Shown here one piece after another: positions 1 through 13,480 of a DNA stretch of 64,000 nt. A program made the translations under genes and the position numbers. Origin of the DNA: Colius striatus (taxonomy: Eukaryota; Chordata; Aves; Coliiformes; Coliidae); NCBI RefSeq assembly GCF_028858725.1, contig NC_084767.1, positions 3,399,501-3,463,500 of the forward strand, given 5' to 3'. The notes under the pieces are model-generated. The model saw only the letters and a program-made list of their open reading frames with translations. It made no database searches and was not told the origin of the DNA. How positions within the stretch are numbered: the stretch's first letter is position 1; the number at the start of each line of letters is the position of its first letter.

Positions 1-3000
1 TATGTAGAATACATGCATTATAAGCAAGGGCAACAAAAGGCTTCAGGTAGCTTCTGGACTGTGCCTCTGGTTAAAATGCAAATTCCATGTCATGGGTTAA
101 GCTCTAATCAGAATAAACCATTAATCAGATTTTCAGAGATAGGAATCTATTTTATATGGTGCTAAGCGTTCTGGACTTGATTAAGCACTTTATTTCTAAA
201 CAGCTTTAAATCAATTGGAACAGTTCCTGAACAGACCAAAACCTCATTTATGTGCATCTGAAAGATTATTCCAATTGCATCAGCTGGTTTATTAAAAACC
301 ATTGACTCTGCTTATATCCCTAGATCGTCATGGCTACATTGCTACTACCACTGTAACACAGTAGGGCAGGTATACCTGCAATCACACAGAGTCAATTAGG
401 TGACTCATTGACCATTAACACTCATGATTTGAATAAATGCACCTACATAATCCCATGATCTAAACTGTTGAAGGGACAGGCCTGAATGAACAGAGTAAAT
501 AGTTTATTCTGCAGTCTACCTTTACTCCTTCCCCAAGAGCCTACTGAACTTCTAGTCCCTACTCCCAGCAAACCTATTGGAAGCCAAGGAAAGTTTCATA
601 TCCAGCTCATCCTGGTCCAGGCAAAGGATTCTTGAATCCTACAGCTCTCAGTGATACTGCTGGCTCAGCGACATCTCCTACTCAGATGAAGAGGACTTTG
701 TTTTTAACACCAAAACAAAATCAGCTCTCTGCTCTCCACATTCAAAGGTTATTAAGGCTGCAAAGTCAAACACTCAAAATTAGGAAAACACAGCATTCCA
801 GTTTGTAGCAGCATTTTGATCTGCTCTCTGTGCACATGTACTGTATATACAAGATCACAGGACACCTGCCTTATTGCTGCCCAAGACAGAATTGCTCTGG
901 GGTTTCATCAGAAGTGAACATCAAAGCAAGAAGTTGTCTGTAAGATCTCTGTTTCATGTGCTGGAGATGGGGAAGCTCTCTAGTGAATGAGGCAAAATGG
1001 TGAAGACAGGACAGCTTTATGGATAAAAGCCATTGGATATTGTCCTTGAAAACTGGTTCTACCCCTGTGACTGCCAGTGATTCCCTTTGAGCAAAACAAT
1101 TTCCTTAAATCAAAGATTTTTTTAAAGTCATCTTCCCTTATGTTGCTCATTTTCAGTGACACAGCACATAATCTGTGTGCTATTTTATAGGAATGAAAAG
1201 CACCAATATAAATAGAATCAACAGCAATTGCATAAACAAAATGTTTAGTTGTAGCCCAGAGATATGGAGGAGCTATTATTTTAAGGAGATAGTTTTAGAT
1301 GTCCTTGAAGATAAAAGAGAATCACACCATCATATGCCTGGCAAGATCAATGTTTTAGAACTTCTATTGTCCTTCTTTAATGAAGAAAAATTATGGTACT
1401 TATAATGAATCAGAATTATTGTCTCATTGGTGTCCATGGAAGGAAACAAGAGTTCAAAACTCAAATATAGAAACATAGTGCCTAATTTCTGACAAATGAG
1501 GCAAATAATTCTTCAAAAAATACTTTAAAAAAGCTAGAAGAAAATATTAAATAACTCCAAAGGCAAGAAATAAAATCAGCAAAACTACCATTTTTGCAAA
1601 CTGACAGACATTCGGATTTGTCCATCAAACTATGAGAAAAGTGTGCCCCTGGTTGGGTGGATACATCTGTCCTTAGAAGGGGTATCCCTCATATCAGAAA
1701 ACCCAGGACTCAGAGAGTTCTAATTGTCATGCTCCAAAATGGTTATTTCATTTGTAAGATCTGTAGCAGCCTGGGCTGGTTGTAGAACTGGCAGTTGATC
1801 ACGTTTGGAACCAGGTCACTAAAGGACCTTCTCCCTGCACTAAATTAATTCATTTCTGTGGAGCCTTTATTTTCTCCTTTGTTTTGATCCAGCTAAAGCC
1901 ACTGCAGCTAAATTAAAGAGGCATAACTAGCTTATTGGGTTTGGCAAGGGTGATTGTTTGAAGTCTTAAAATCACATTTTACTTACATTTATTTTAAGTT
2001 TTATTCATGGTTTGAAGTCCTGGACAATTTTTCAAAGGACGCTTTTAAGTTATCACTGTTTTTATTCCTGCTAGTATTGATCAGCCTCGGGGGAAATAAT
2101 AAGCCATTCTCTTGTGCAGAACTGTAAATGCAAAATAGCATTCTGTTGAAATATATAAACCTTTTGTGTCTCACCATGATCTGAGAATTATTAGCAGGGG
2201 CGTATCCTTTAATAACTTTGAAAAATGAACAAACTTATAACAGCTGGGAAAAGTTTTAACATACAGCTGCTATGGGAAATTTGCTGGAATTCATGATTCA
2301 CATCTGAATTTAGAGACTGGATGAGATTAAATATTTTCTACAAATAGATCTTCATATTGAGATATTTTGGATTCTGGCTTTTGAACAAATGCAAGGCTGA
2401 TATATGTAATCTAAATGCTTATATTGGCAAATGAAGGAAATTGTGAAATTACTTTTCATAACCTTGGTTTTAATTAGGTTTCCACTTTCTCATTATAATA
2501 GTAGACAGCCCCCAAAGACTTTAAAATTGGTATTTGTTTCCTTATCCTCTGAAACTATGCAAACTCATCACATATGTTACTTCAAGTCATCTGATAAAAG
2601 CAAGAGTATATCCAGAGACTGATAGAGTAAGACTACATTGACAGGTAGCTACCTACCTGCTTAAAGCTGTGTTCCCTTTGTGCAAATCTGGAAGTGCCTT
2701 CCAATTTAACAGCCAAATTTTGCACTAATTGTAAAACTCACACCACTTGCAGGAAAATGAATACCTTGAGTGTTTATATCTGAGGTCATCACAGAAGTCC
2801 TTTCCTTTTTCAAATCTGTATGGAAATGCTGATGTGCAACCAAAGCCGTAACTTCAGCGGACTCTTGGATGAGGAGATGGTAGAAAAGCAAAGCTGAGAA
2901 GGGTGCTGACATGATGACTGACATGCTCTTCTCAGTTTGTTCACCTCCAGCCCTTGCCCTTAGAAATTCCCTTCTTTCCTCCCCATTCTCACAGTCCTGG

Positions 3001-3068
3001 GGCTTAGGGATTGTCCCCAGCAGTGACAAATTTAAGAGTCATGACAATGATGTGAAGGTAAAAAGGGA
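1..3068. other. Gene-free AT-rich left flank
   Basis: No exon, RNA gene or transposon is recognised. Two blocks look more constrained than their surroundings: about 205-300 (AATCAATTGGAAC and its partial complement TTCCAATTGC 60 bp on) and about 2080-2290 (AGAATTATTAGCAGGGGCG, TTTAATAACTTTG). Neither has coding signal. Confidence 0.4.
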
Positions 3069-3122
3069 AATGCATATAAAGCAAATAAATGCATATAAGC
3101 AAATGCATATAAGCAAATAAAT
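3069..3122 (+). repeat. Short minisatellite, about 14-bp unit
   Basis: Words of the type ATGCATATAAGCAA occur three times in a row with small variations (insertions of A and of AATA) across 54 bp. Each unit contains an ATGCATAT palindromic core. It is a local simple repeat in non-coding DNA. Confidence 0.8.
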
Positions 3123-6100
3123 AAGGATGAAATGGACTGAAACTTGCTGATGTACTGCAAATCAGAGAAGTTGCTATAAACCACTCTGAGAAGCCTTCTA
3201 CTGACAGTAGTTGGTGATTCTCCTCCTTATTTCTACAGGGAGAACTGGGAATCACTGGAACTTGCGAATTTTACTGGATTTATGGCCCCAGAGCAATCAA
3301 ATCCACAGTGCCTTCTATGTTGACTCAGAGCAGTGATACAATGCTCCCCATGGCCCAGAGACATACATATTCTCTAACCTTGGCTGAACCCTTCTAACAT
3401 TAGTCTTGATAATTGATGGAACCCAAGGAGAAATGACTGCAGTTTAATAACATTTGATGGTTTCTGGGTGACTAGTGGTGTGTGACTAAAGCAACATTTA
3501 GTTTAGGCATTACCCAATGCTTTTCAATGGAGGCCACAAGGGTAAGAGAAAGCAGGAAATGTGGAGGAAGAAGGTCTTAAAAAAGTGGAAAATAATTTCT
3601 CCATACTCCTATTCTGAGCTTCTTCCTTAGGAACATGGCATTTTCTGATCTGCTGATATGGAAGATGATGGGCTTCGGACAGTGTTCCTCAGGTATAAAA
3701 TCATCGATTGAAACTTGCATAAACAAGCAAGGCAATTTTACATCTGTTTCCCTGGTACAGCAAGACTTAAATCTTCTTGTCTCATTTTCTGCTGACATAA
3801 GAGCAAAAGTAGATCCAACAATAATTGTGGAAAATCTTAAGGAAACAGATTTATTAAGATCCATTATGCTGGTGACCTGTTTGCAATATCTTCCAGGACC
3901 AGAGCTAAATCATGTGAAACACCCACCCACACACCCCCAAAGCCTCAAATATACCTAAGCAAAATGAATGATATTACCTTTTCAACTTTGCACTACCATT
4001 ACTCATGTCTGCCTTATGTGGATGTAAGTGCAACATTATGCATAGGCAGGCACACATTTTACTCTGATGATGCAAAGCTGATCAGTTTTTAGTGATCTGA
4101 ATACTCTTCCTTTAGCCTACTAGTATTACCAACATTGCATCGCTATCTTTCATCAGCATAGAGAGAAAGTCAGTCCAGCTCTCCACTGGAAAAGGTTTTT
4201 CACTGTAGATGTAGTTGTAAGGTCCACAGAATAAATGCTGCTCCCATTGGCCTCCTAAACTGTTTAACTAGTGTAGTATGTATCATGCTAAATTAGATTT
4301 CTGTGTTTCTTTTCTGGAATAATCAGATGCTAATGGTATAGAAACAAAAATCCACATTTTGCACTGACAAATTTCAAAGAGATGCTTGCTATAGGCAAAT
4401 TTCTATCTGGGCAGAAATGATCTGTTTCCAAAAGAAGTTTATCAAAGACATCACAACCTAGAACTTTGTAATAGGAAATAACACAGTTGAATGTTCTGCA
4501 CCAAATACACAAACACTTTTCAGCTACAGGAAAATGACCTGTGATTGCTAGTTGTTAAGGACCAGTGAAATATAGATGATAAATTTTGCCAATCAGAAGC
4601 ATAAAGCAGTGATACCTGCATGATTTAAATCAGTTCACTTCAAATATTGAGTCCTCTTCAGTCTCTTGCATATATGTAACAGATATTTGGTCCAAAAGGA
4701 CCAAATCCCTGGACTGGAAGCCAGGTAATGCATAGCTCATCACACCCAGCAAATACCTGTGTAAAACCTTTGGTAACAAATATCAGAACTACTTAACTCA
4801 TGAAAATAGAGCAGAAGACACCACTAGCTTCCTAATTTCCTGCAATACTGAAGAATGTTTTTCTTTTTCAACCTGAAGAAATGTGTCTTCATAGAAGGAA
4901 AAAATATAGGATCAAAAGAAATGTCAGAAGATCTCATGGTCAATATATTACCATGAGCTTTGGTGAGGAGGGTGGTGGAGCAGAATGGCCAAATTTTCAG
5001 GAGCTCAGCATACAAAAATGCTGAGTAGCTTTAAAAAATCAGACTGCTTCTTCTGGAGTCTAGCTGGGAGCTGATTTCTTTTTAAAATCTGGCTGTAATA
5101 ATGCACAAACAATGTTCTTCTTGTAAAAGAGCCACTGTTGGCTGCGTGTTTAATTTATGTGTATTTAATCATCCATGATAATACAGCAAGTCTTGTTGAG
5201 TACAAGATGTGAGATCAGACTGCTGCCCACATGTAGAGAACAAATTCATATTAACCACAGTAAGACATATGCCTAACTTGGCCAAAGCTTTTAGCCAAAA
5301 TCTGGGACTTGCTAAAGTATCAATATGGAAGACATATGTTCTTCAGGATATAAATTATGATGCTTTTCATCATATTACTGTGCAGTCCAGTTTATGGAGT
5401 AAAGGAGCTTAACAGGGCTTGTTTGGATGGATGGAAAAAGCATGAATCATAAGTGAAATTCCCACAGCTCTTGTTTGTTAGGCACCTGGTTACTCTGAAC
5501 AATGTGGGTGAATAGGGCTAAACTAATAGACAGGATGAGCAAACCTTTCCTTGCTGTGTCCCATCTGGAAACACAAGTGACACAACTTGTCTGTCACAGA
5601 CTTGCTGCCTTTATTACACTCCATTTGACCAGAGAAATCAGAGTCCTTATAAAATAGCCCTTATAAAAACACTTGTATACATTTCACTAGACAATTATGA
5701 GCCTTTCCTACAATAATTTCAATGGTTGTGGAAAATGTTCCTCAAGCAGAGCAATTAATTAAATTAACACTTTAAAATACACAGGTGCAGGGCCTTGATT
5801 TTTAAAATTCCTTCTTTAAGCTGTTTGTACACTGAATATTATAATGCTGGGACAACAGATTCCCTGGATGCTTCTGAGAAGGTATATTCATTTCCAGGAA
5901 ATTCCTAACCCTGATTTCTTTAAGCAGCATTGCTTCTCCAACCTGAGATCTAAAAGACCATCCCTCACAAACAGCTGTTAATTCTGAAGGACTGGCAGAT
6001 ACTGTCTGCAATGCCCATTCCCTTGGCTCAGTAAGGCCATCATATATACAGATAGAACACATTCCATGTCACATTTGTGATTTGAGAAAAAAACAAGCAG

Positions 6101-9100
6101 TGCAGGGCTTTAATTTGGCATTATCTTGAGCAGAAAAACAAAATGAACAATGTGGATACTGCCAACTCCACTTTGTTAAGAAACGTGGGAGATTACAGTT
6201 TATACTGCCCAGCACTATACTCATTATTATACTTACACACATTATGTAGAATTTCCAGCATAAAATTCAAAGACTAGATGCACAGCTCTGAACTCCAGCC
6301 TGTATTTAACATATTTATCAAAGGTCCTTCTTGTGGAAAGGCACACAGACATAAAACCATTGATTTTTCAGTATCTTTCACTGTAGATGTTCAGTGGGTG
6401 GTTGGGTTAAGAGTGGATGGGAAATGAGACAGCCTTGTATGTACTCTCCTCATTGCAGATGTTTTGGCAGGAGGGATTGCAGGCAAAACATAATTCATTC
6501 TCCAGCACCAACCCAGAGCTAAAAAAGCAGAGCAGCTCAGGGCAGAAACCCAGGCACGCTAGGAGTTACAAGCCAGATTTAGGTCTGGATGCAATGTTAA
6601 CGTGGCATCAATAGGAACTTTTAATCCAGAAGCTTCTTCCAGCTCAGCCAGTGGCATTCCCTGTGCCCTTAAGGAAACCTGCTGAGAGTCAGAGCTGTGT
6701 TGAGATGAGTCTATGTGGTGTAGGTTCGTCACCTCTTATCTCTTCTGCTTTGGGCAGCGCCATGCAGTTCCCAGCTTCCCATTGCTTGCGTGCCCTTGAA
6801 AACTGACACGTGTCCTCACCCTGCTCAGCATTTCTTGTTGGAGATTCAGTGCAGTGAACTTTTAAGCTCAAGGAATTTCCCTGGCATAGCAGAGAAGTGT
6901 AGCCTTACAGCCATGAAAATACTCAGCATTTGCTCAGGTGCCCAGTCCACCTTTGTCTCCTTAGTGAGGTAGGAAGCATCCTGAACACAACAGGGTTAAA
7001 GTCAATCTGACAAATGAGGCGAAGCATGGAAAATATGAAGACAGCTATTTGGTAGCACATCTGAACCCTAGCACAGCAATACCATCTGCAATCACTTAGA
7101 GGTGCCCCAGTAAAGCACAGCCCGGAATGCCTGGCTAATAAAGTGTCAGCAGCAGGGGGATTACGAGGGAGATTTACAAGAGTGCATGAGTTTAGTTGCT
7201 GCTGGAGACATCCGATACACTCTGTGTTTGATTCCAGGCTTTGAGACGGCAATGAAATAAGCCCGTGGACTTGTGCTGAAAAGCATTTTAAAGTGAACAC
7301 TTCTGTCCCACATACTTGCAGGAGACCCAGCGATGCTACAGCCCAGCACCTTGCTTGCCAGACGACTCTGAGACAGGGTGCTGCTCACATCTTGTTTTTT
7401 AACCAGTAGTAATGGTAGACAGAGAGGCAAACTGTCTGGCTCCTAGGCTCCCAGGATGACAGTCCTAACAAAAGACCCTCGGTTCAGGCCCTGATGTGAC
7501 ACAGTTTTTTCCTTTTCCCTCTCCCTCCTCCTTAGATCTTGTGTGCAATAGAATATAAATCATCAATGTTTGGGCCAAAACCTGCAAGAGCTAGGAGGAG
7601 GTAAGATCTGAAGATTTTTCTCAGACTCATTTCTAATTTTTAAATAATGGTCTTAAATAGACAGATGATGGCTATTTAGATCTAAATTAGATGAAGCATG
7701 AGTAAACATACTGTAGTGAACACATCACTCTTGGAAAGCTTCATTAGAGGATTAAATGCTGTTTTTTCAATCTATAAGTGATGAACTTCCCAGCTATGTT
7801 TTCAAATGTGTTTTCCTTTTATGAAGTAGACTTTACAGGAGGCAATTAGAATGGTTTGGGCAAAAACAAAGAGCAAAATGGTTTCCTTTCATGGTCCAGG
7901 GCAGCATAAGTAAGTACTGAGTTTATTACTCACTCCCTTAGAAAATGAAACAAGATTTTGTGCTTTGTTTCTGCAGCTGACACATAGCTGTCAAATGGGT
8001 AATTACCTCAGCCACAGCTATGTCACTTATGACCAAGATGGCCTATGGCTCCAGTGGAATCACCTATATGATAAAGCTTTGTATGTGCTGAAGTGTTTGC
8101 AGGATGAAGCTCCTCACCACCTATATATCAGGCTGCTTCTTGGCAGTTCATCAGACTGACGGCCCAGCAGTCCAAGTGCCCTATTGAAGATGTGAGGGAC
8201 CATGAAAGCAGAAAAGGAACGGGAACAAGGAATGCACTTGCCCAACCTAAGAAAGCAATTGGAGATATTGTTCACTCTGGATATTCATCAAGCCTGGAGG
8301 CTAAACTCTGGCCCCATGGGAGCTGGTAGCAAACCTCCATTGATTTCAGTAAGGTCAGGATTTCACTAGTGATTTATGGAACGAACGAACATGACACTTT
8401 AACAATCAGTTTTAGTAGTTGGAAGTGTTATTCACTGCAGAGGTAAAGCATTGTTTGATTTTATGTGACAGTGTACCTTTAAAAACAGGCAACCTGCAAT
8501 GCAACAATATAAAATGCAGTACTTAAATTACATTATGATGAGGAATGACACCAGGGAACAAAACCAAGGAAATGTTCCCTTTCATTCCTCTAATACTTTC
8601 AAAAGTCAACAGTTATGAAGACAGTGTGGCTGGTAAATTGAATCACCTTTCCTCAGCTTCAGAGCTGTTTGCAGTTTATTTCATTTCTGGCAAAACACAA
8701 GGGCTTGTTTTTCAATTGGAACTATTATTTTTTCTGAGCAAGCATGATGATCCCCTGGCACATATGAGTTGTTCATAGGTTGTTACAGGACAAAGAAGAA
8801 AAACCAGGTCTCCTATCCAAACACATTTCTGACTGAATATATACATTAATAACTATAATAATATCTTTGTAAACTCTGTTGTTAACTCTGCCATTCATAA
8901 TAATTTCCATTTTCAGCTCCAAGTTAAAACAACACCTGGAAAATAGTATTATAATAGGTCTTTGGACAACTTTAAAAATATCCAGACCTTTGTAAAAGAA
9001 TCACTTGTTTCCTGTAAAAATCCAATCTCTGTGCTGTGAGATTTTCTGCTATCATGAACAAAAAATGCCCTAAGCAGGGCATAAAGGCATATTTACAAAT

Positions 9101-12100
9101 AGACAATAATAGATTTTATTATTAAAGCATGTTTTTATTTCTGATTTGTTTTTGCTTTGCTCTGTTTTGGTTTGGGCTTGGGTTTTTTTTTTTGAGAGCA
9201 TGTATTTGTCACTAAAAATGTGACTGCAAGAAGAGGACTGAAAGGTAACTCCATTTGATTTCCCCAGCTACAGATCAGGACCAGAACACATTTATCCCAT
9301 AACAGTAGATAAACTTGCCCATTTATCCTTGCTTGGGGTGGATGCTGCTTTGGTTTTGGAGCTTTTTGGCAGACTTTCTTCTGGAACACTGTCAGCTGTG
9401 CTGAGTCCTGGCTGCTCTGTGCTTGCCAGGCTCAGCCCTAGCTCCTCAAAGCAGCACCTGTATGATTACAGCAGCAAGAGCAGGAGCAGCACAGACCCAA
9501 CCAGCTCACAAACATGGATGCTTAAGAAGTTCAAAGCCCATTTTTCCTTGCCTCCTGAAAATCAATGCTTTAAATTGGAAAATTTTATCTGAAACTCTGC
9601 AGAAGACAACAGAGCAGGTGAATAAGACTGTCCACTGGTGTTCGTGGGGTTTGAAGGGGTCCTGATAGTGCTGTGTGTGATGCTTTCTTGGTGAGTTTTG
9701 TTTTAACTTGCAGCTCTGGGGCAAAAAAATATACCAAACTGTCACAATAATGGGGGATGATCATGTTTTCTCACATTTCTTTTCTTAACTGAATGCTTTG
9801 GTGAATTAACTTCTAAAGAAACTTAATAGGGAAAGCCCTTCATTCCTCCGTAATTTTTAAAAGAAGTCAGCAGCCTTCCCAGTTTTCCTTTTGCATGCTT
9901 GTTAGCTTTGTTTTTGTAACCCCACTATCATGCTTCTGTGTGTTAAGCCATTCCCCATCATCTATGCTGCATTCTGCACCAGCACAAGACAAAGGATCCA
10001 GCCCTGGCAGAGGCTCAGGGCTTCCTCATTCTTAATAAGCACTCTCCAGCACAATTTAGCTGTTAGCTGTCTTCAAAAGCAGCCAATGATTCAGAGGATG
10101 AAGCTCTGCAAGCATGTTGATCTTTTTAATTGTTCCTTTCTACCAAAGCAGGAGCAATTCAAAGCAGTCACAGGTATTCCTGGATTCATTCAACAGACCC
10201 GTTCTTCCAGTCCTGTAGAATTGTCCTTTTGTAATTGTCTAGGAGAATTTATTGTTTCTTTCAAAACACTGAGCAAAATAAAAGACTTGTTCAAAATCAA
10301 GTGAGTTTTAATAACCAGCTTTGCAGTAAGGCAAACTGCAGCCAGATCCTGCCATCTTGACTAAAGTCCTGGGTTTGTGGCAAACTGTTAATGGGTAAGT
10401 GACCCCTCCAGAGTTTAGATAATTAGAGCTGGTTGAAATATTCCACTTAAAATGCTTTTATTTCTAATGATGGTTTGGAAAATGGACCAAATACCCCCAG
10501 AAGTTCTGTGTTTTCTTTGTCAAAATCTAACATTCACTTGTGGGTTTGGGGTTTTTTTTGCTTTACCAATGTCAGGAGATAAAACAAACTTATTTATTTA
10601 TCATCACTTTATTTATTTGACCACTCTCTAACTTACAAATATTGTCCAGGTTTGGAACTTTTACCAAATATGAAACAGAAAAGGAGAAATGATCTAAGTA
10701 TCACCCATTTTATGCAGTGGAATAATAAAAAGGACAAAAGAAGATGAAGTAATAAGTCCATGGCATTACAAATCTCAGATGATATTTTGAAATATTGAAA
10801 ACACTATATTTTTTTCCTGAACTCCACAGAATACAGAGTTTTAGGCTTTCAAAACTTCCCATAATATTTTCTGTTCGAGACCTGCTGGGACCATGATATT
10901 AATGTAATCTCAGGTAATTTATTATATGTTCAGAAAGAAAAATATCCGTATTTGAACACATCATAAAGGTGGAAGTTTTCTTTTGTTAAACAGAAGAGGA
11001 CAAAATGTTGTCACAGAGGCTGTTTGGTCTGCGACTGGGGCATGCTTGAGGTGCACAGTGTTTTGTATCAGTCAATGATGATTTGTAACAGGGAGAGAGA
11101 TGGAGGCACCTGGCTGGTGAGTTTTGAAGCCTCCTGAACTGCAACTTCTGCTTCCCCTCATCCATTTCTAGTGCCTGACCCTCCCCTAAAAACCTGTCCT
11201 CAATGCCACTTACTGCCCTTTTCCTTGCACCTTTGGTTGGGCTCACAAGCTTCGTCAGATCTCATCCCCTAGCTGCAACATCCTTTCTACTCTGTTACTA
11301 GAAGGAAATATTTACATCTTTTTCATGTCTTAGTCTCTTTGGAAGATTAATTTTTCATTTTTGTTATCCTCAGGAGTAAAACTGAATCCAGCAGCTCCCC
11401 AGCACTGCTCAAAAGAGACGTTTGCCAAGTGAGACGTTTCCTACGGGCTGGCAGGCAGCCTTCACAGCCCTGCATGCAGTTCCAACCGATGAGACCCACT
11501 CAGGTACCCAAGTGAGTAGCTTGATCCTTTCACCTCTGACACTGCCGAGCAGTAGGGAAGACCCTTCTTCCCAGCCCCCAGAGACTTTCTGACCACCCTA
11601 AGGCATTTAGGGAGCATCTGTAAACTAATCCAGATTTCTTTGGAAAGTTTCCTTCTCAGTTTCCCTCTGGCCAAGGAAAGTGGGAACGCAAAACCCAGCT
11701 TGATGACAGAACAAAGTGATTCATTTGAGCCTGGATTCCCAGCGGCGTGAAGCATCGGCACCATCAGGAGATGACACGGCAGTTCTCCGCAGATTTCACT
11801 ATCTGATCAGACAATTTCTTAATCAGCAGAGACAGTGCTCACTCTCAGGAAAAAAAAAAAAGTCGTATGAATCAGCTTTCATCTGCAGGGAACAGGTTCT
11901 GCTTTTGCAAAACTAATGGGTGTCCAGTTGTTTTCCATATTCATCGTGCTATACAGCACTTTCTTGCAGTTCCCAGGCTCTCCCGGCTCTCGTGGCTGCA
12001 GAGGCTCAGCACGCAAATGCAAACGAGGTTTCAACAAGGGAAATGAAAGCTAGCCAGGGCAAAATTACTCTTGTAAGTGGAAGCTGTGTATTGAAGCACG

Positions 12101-12841
12101 GTGGGAAGGTTGTGATTATAAGCACCTGAATTGGCATTTTTAATATTTCAACTAGAGATGCTAAAAATATAACCTCATATTCAAAAGAAAGCAGTTTTTC
12201 AAGTAACAGATTTGGTATTTGAACAGTAATAGATGCCAATAATTTCCATAATAACCATCCTCCATTGAGAATTAGGAGTAGAAACACTCAGCTTAGATAA
12301 TGTGGAATTAAGACATGGTTTCTTCACTCCTCACGGGCTTTGAGTTTTGCTGAAGTAGCTTATGAACCATGTTTGCTTTTGCTACAGTACATGTATTTGC
12401 ATATCACAACCACAAGAGAGAGCTTTAGTGTTGGATGTTGTGTGCTCTTGTGGCAGAGGATTCGTACAGTTCAGGAGCCCAGTATTTTTAGCTGGCACTT
12501 TCCAAGCATGATGAGGATACCAAAGCAAAACATCTAATACAGATAGCAAAACAATTCCCTAATTTTCCCTAATACACGCAACTTCTACGTGTCCTGAGGC
12601 ACAAGAGTTTGAGAAGCAGGTTTTCAAAACTATGACATTTAGAAACAGTCAATTTTTGCCCAATAGAACAAGTTCCTCAAAAAACTCTATCCTAAAAATT
12701 TACAAGCAGAATCAAGACAACGAGATTTGATGGGATGTTTCCAAAAAGAAGATGTGACATCTTTTACAGCCTGGGCTGGGTCATATCATCTTCTATATAA
12801 CTGTATATATAGAATTTGTATCTAGCCATATATAAGTGTAA
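3123..12841. other. Gene-free AT-rich spacer
   Basis: No coding exon, RNA gene or recognisable transposon in about 9.7 kb. The longest frames (up to 125 codons, 6923-7300 minus; 124 codons, 9930-10304 plus) lack known domains. A T-rich low-complexity run lies at 9145-9193. A constrained-looking AT-rich stretch with CAATTAATTAAATTAAC lies near 5750. Confidence 0.45.
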
Positions 12842-12861
12842 ATATATATATATATATATAT
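12842..12861 (+). repeat. (AT)n microsatellite
   Basis: Ten AT dinucleotides are followed by TGTATAT. The neighbouring 60 bp are also TATA-rich (12797-12840). This is simple sequence in non-coding DNA. Confidence 0.85.
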
Positions 12862-13239
12862 GTATATCCAATCTTTTCCCTACACCACCCTTCTCCACTT
12901 AAAGAGCCTCCCAGTTCTGGCCTGCTAAGCAGCAACTCTCATTCCATTCAAATCCTTACCTAAGACTAATTTATCCCATGATATCCATAAGGAGTTTAAT
13001 AATAATGATTATCCTGCAGTCCAACCATCTCAAGCTCTCCACCCATCTCCTCCCTATTGTGTATTACCTTCCACTCATTTTCTCCCAGATAAAACAAACT
13101 CTTGAGGGCAGAGACCTGCTGGCTCTTCTAGTCTTCTTCTGGGTGTTGTAAAAGTAATAAGCCAATATCACACATAAAGCACAGTATTCAAATGATACTG
13201 AGTCAGATGTAAATGAGGAAAAGCAGGTCATTGAGAGTT

Positions 13240-13480
13240 ACCTCAGCGTGTAGTGCCTAGATGCATTGCATTCCTGCAGCTTCCCGGATATGGTGTGTAA
13301 TGAAAATGGTGAATAATACTGTGTACGTATTATACCTTTCATCCCAAAGAGTACTCAATTACTTTGCTAATTGCCTGTGCAAAGTGTCTGCATGAGAACC
13401 TCTTTGCTCATAAGCGAAACGCAGCCAACGCGCCGTCGGGAGCACACGGCCAGCACTATTCCCAGAAAGTCTTGAGACAA
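13240..13480. promoter_or_regulatory. Candidate conserved non-coding element
   Basis: Unique DNA with CAATTACTTTGCTAATTGCC near 13357 and a GTGTACGTATTATACC word near 13320. An unexpectedly CpG-rich end (AAGCGAAACGCAGCC, AACGCGCCGTCGGG at about 13412-13440) sits in an AT-rich desert. CpGs decay quickly in neutral vertebrate DNA, so a CpG cluster here hints at constraint or lack of methylation. Confidence 0.35.

Noticed and set aside
9135..9389. Minus-strand frame with a KPKPKP-type lysine-proline tail
   Set aside because: The tail is the translation of a T/G-rich low-complexity run at 9145-9193, not a protein domain.
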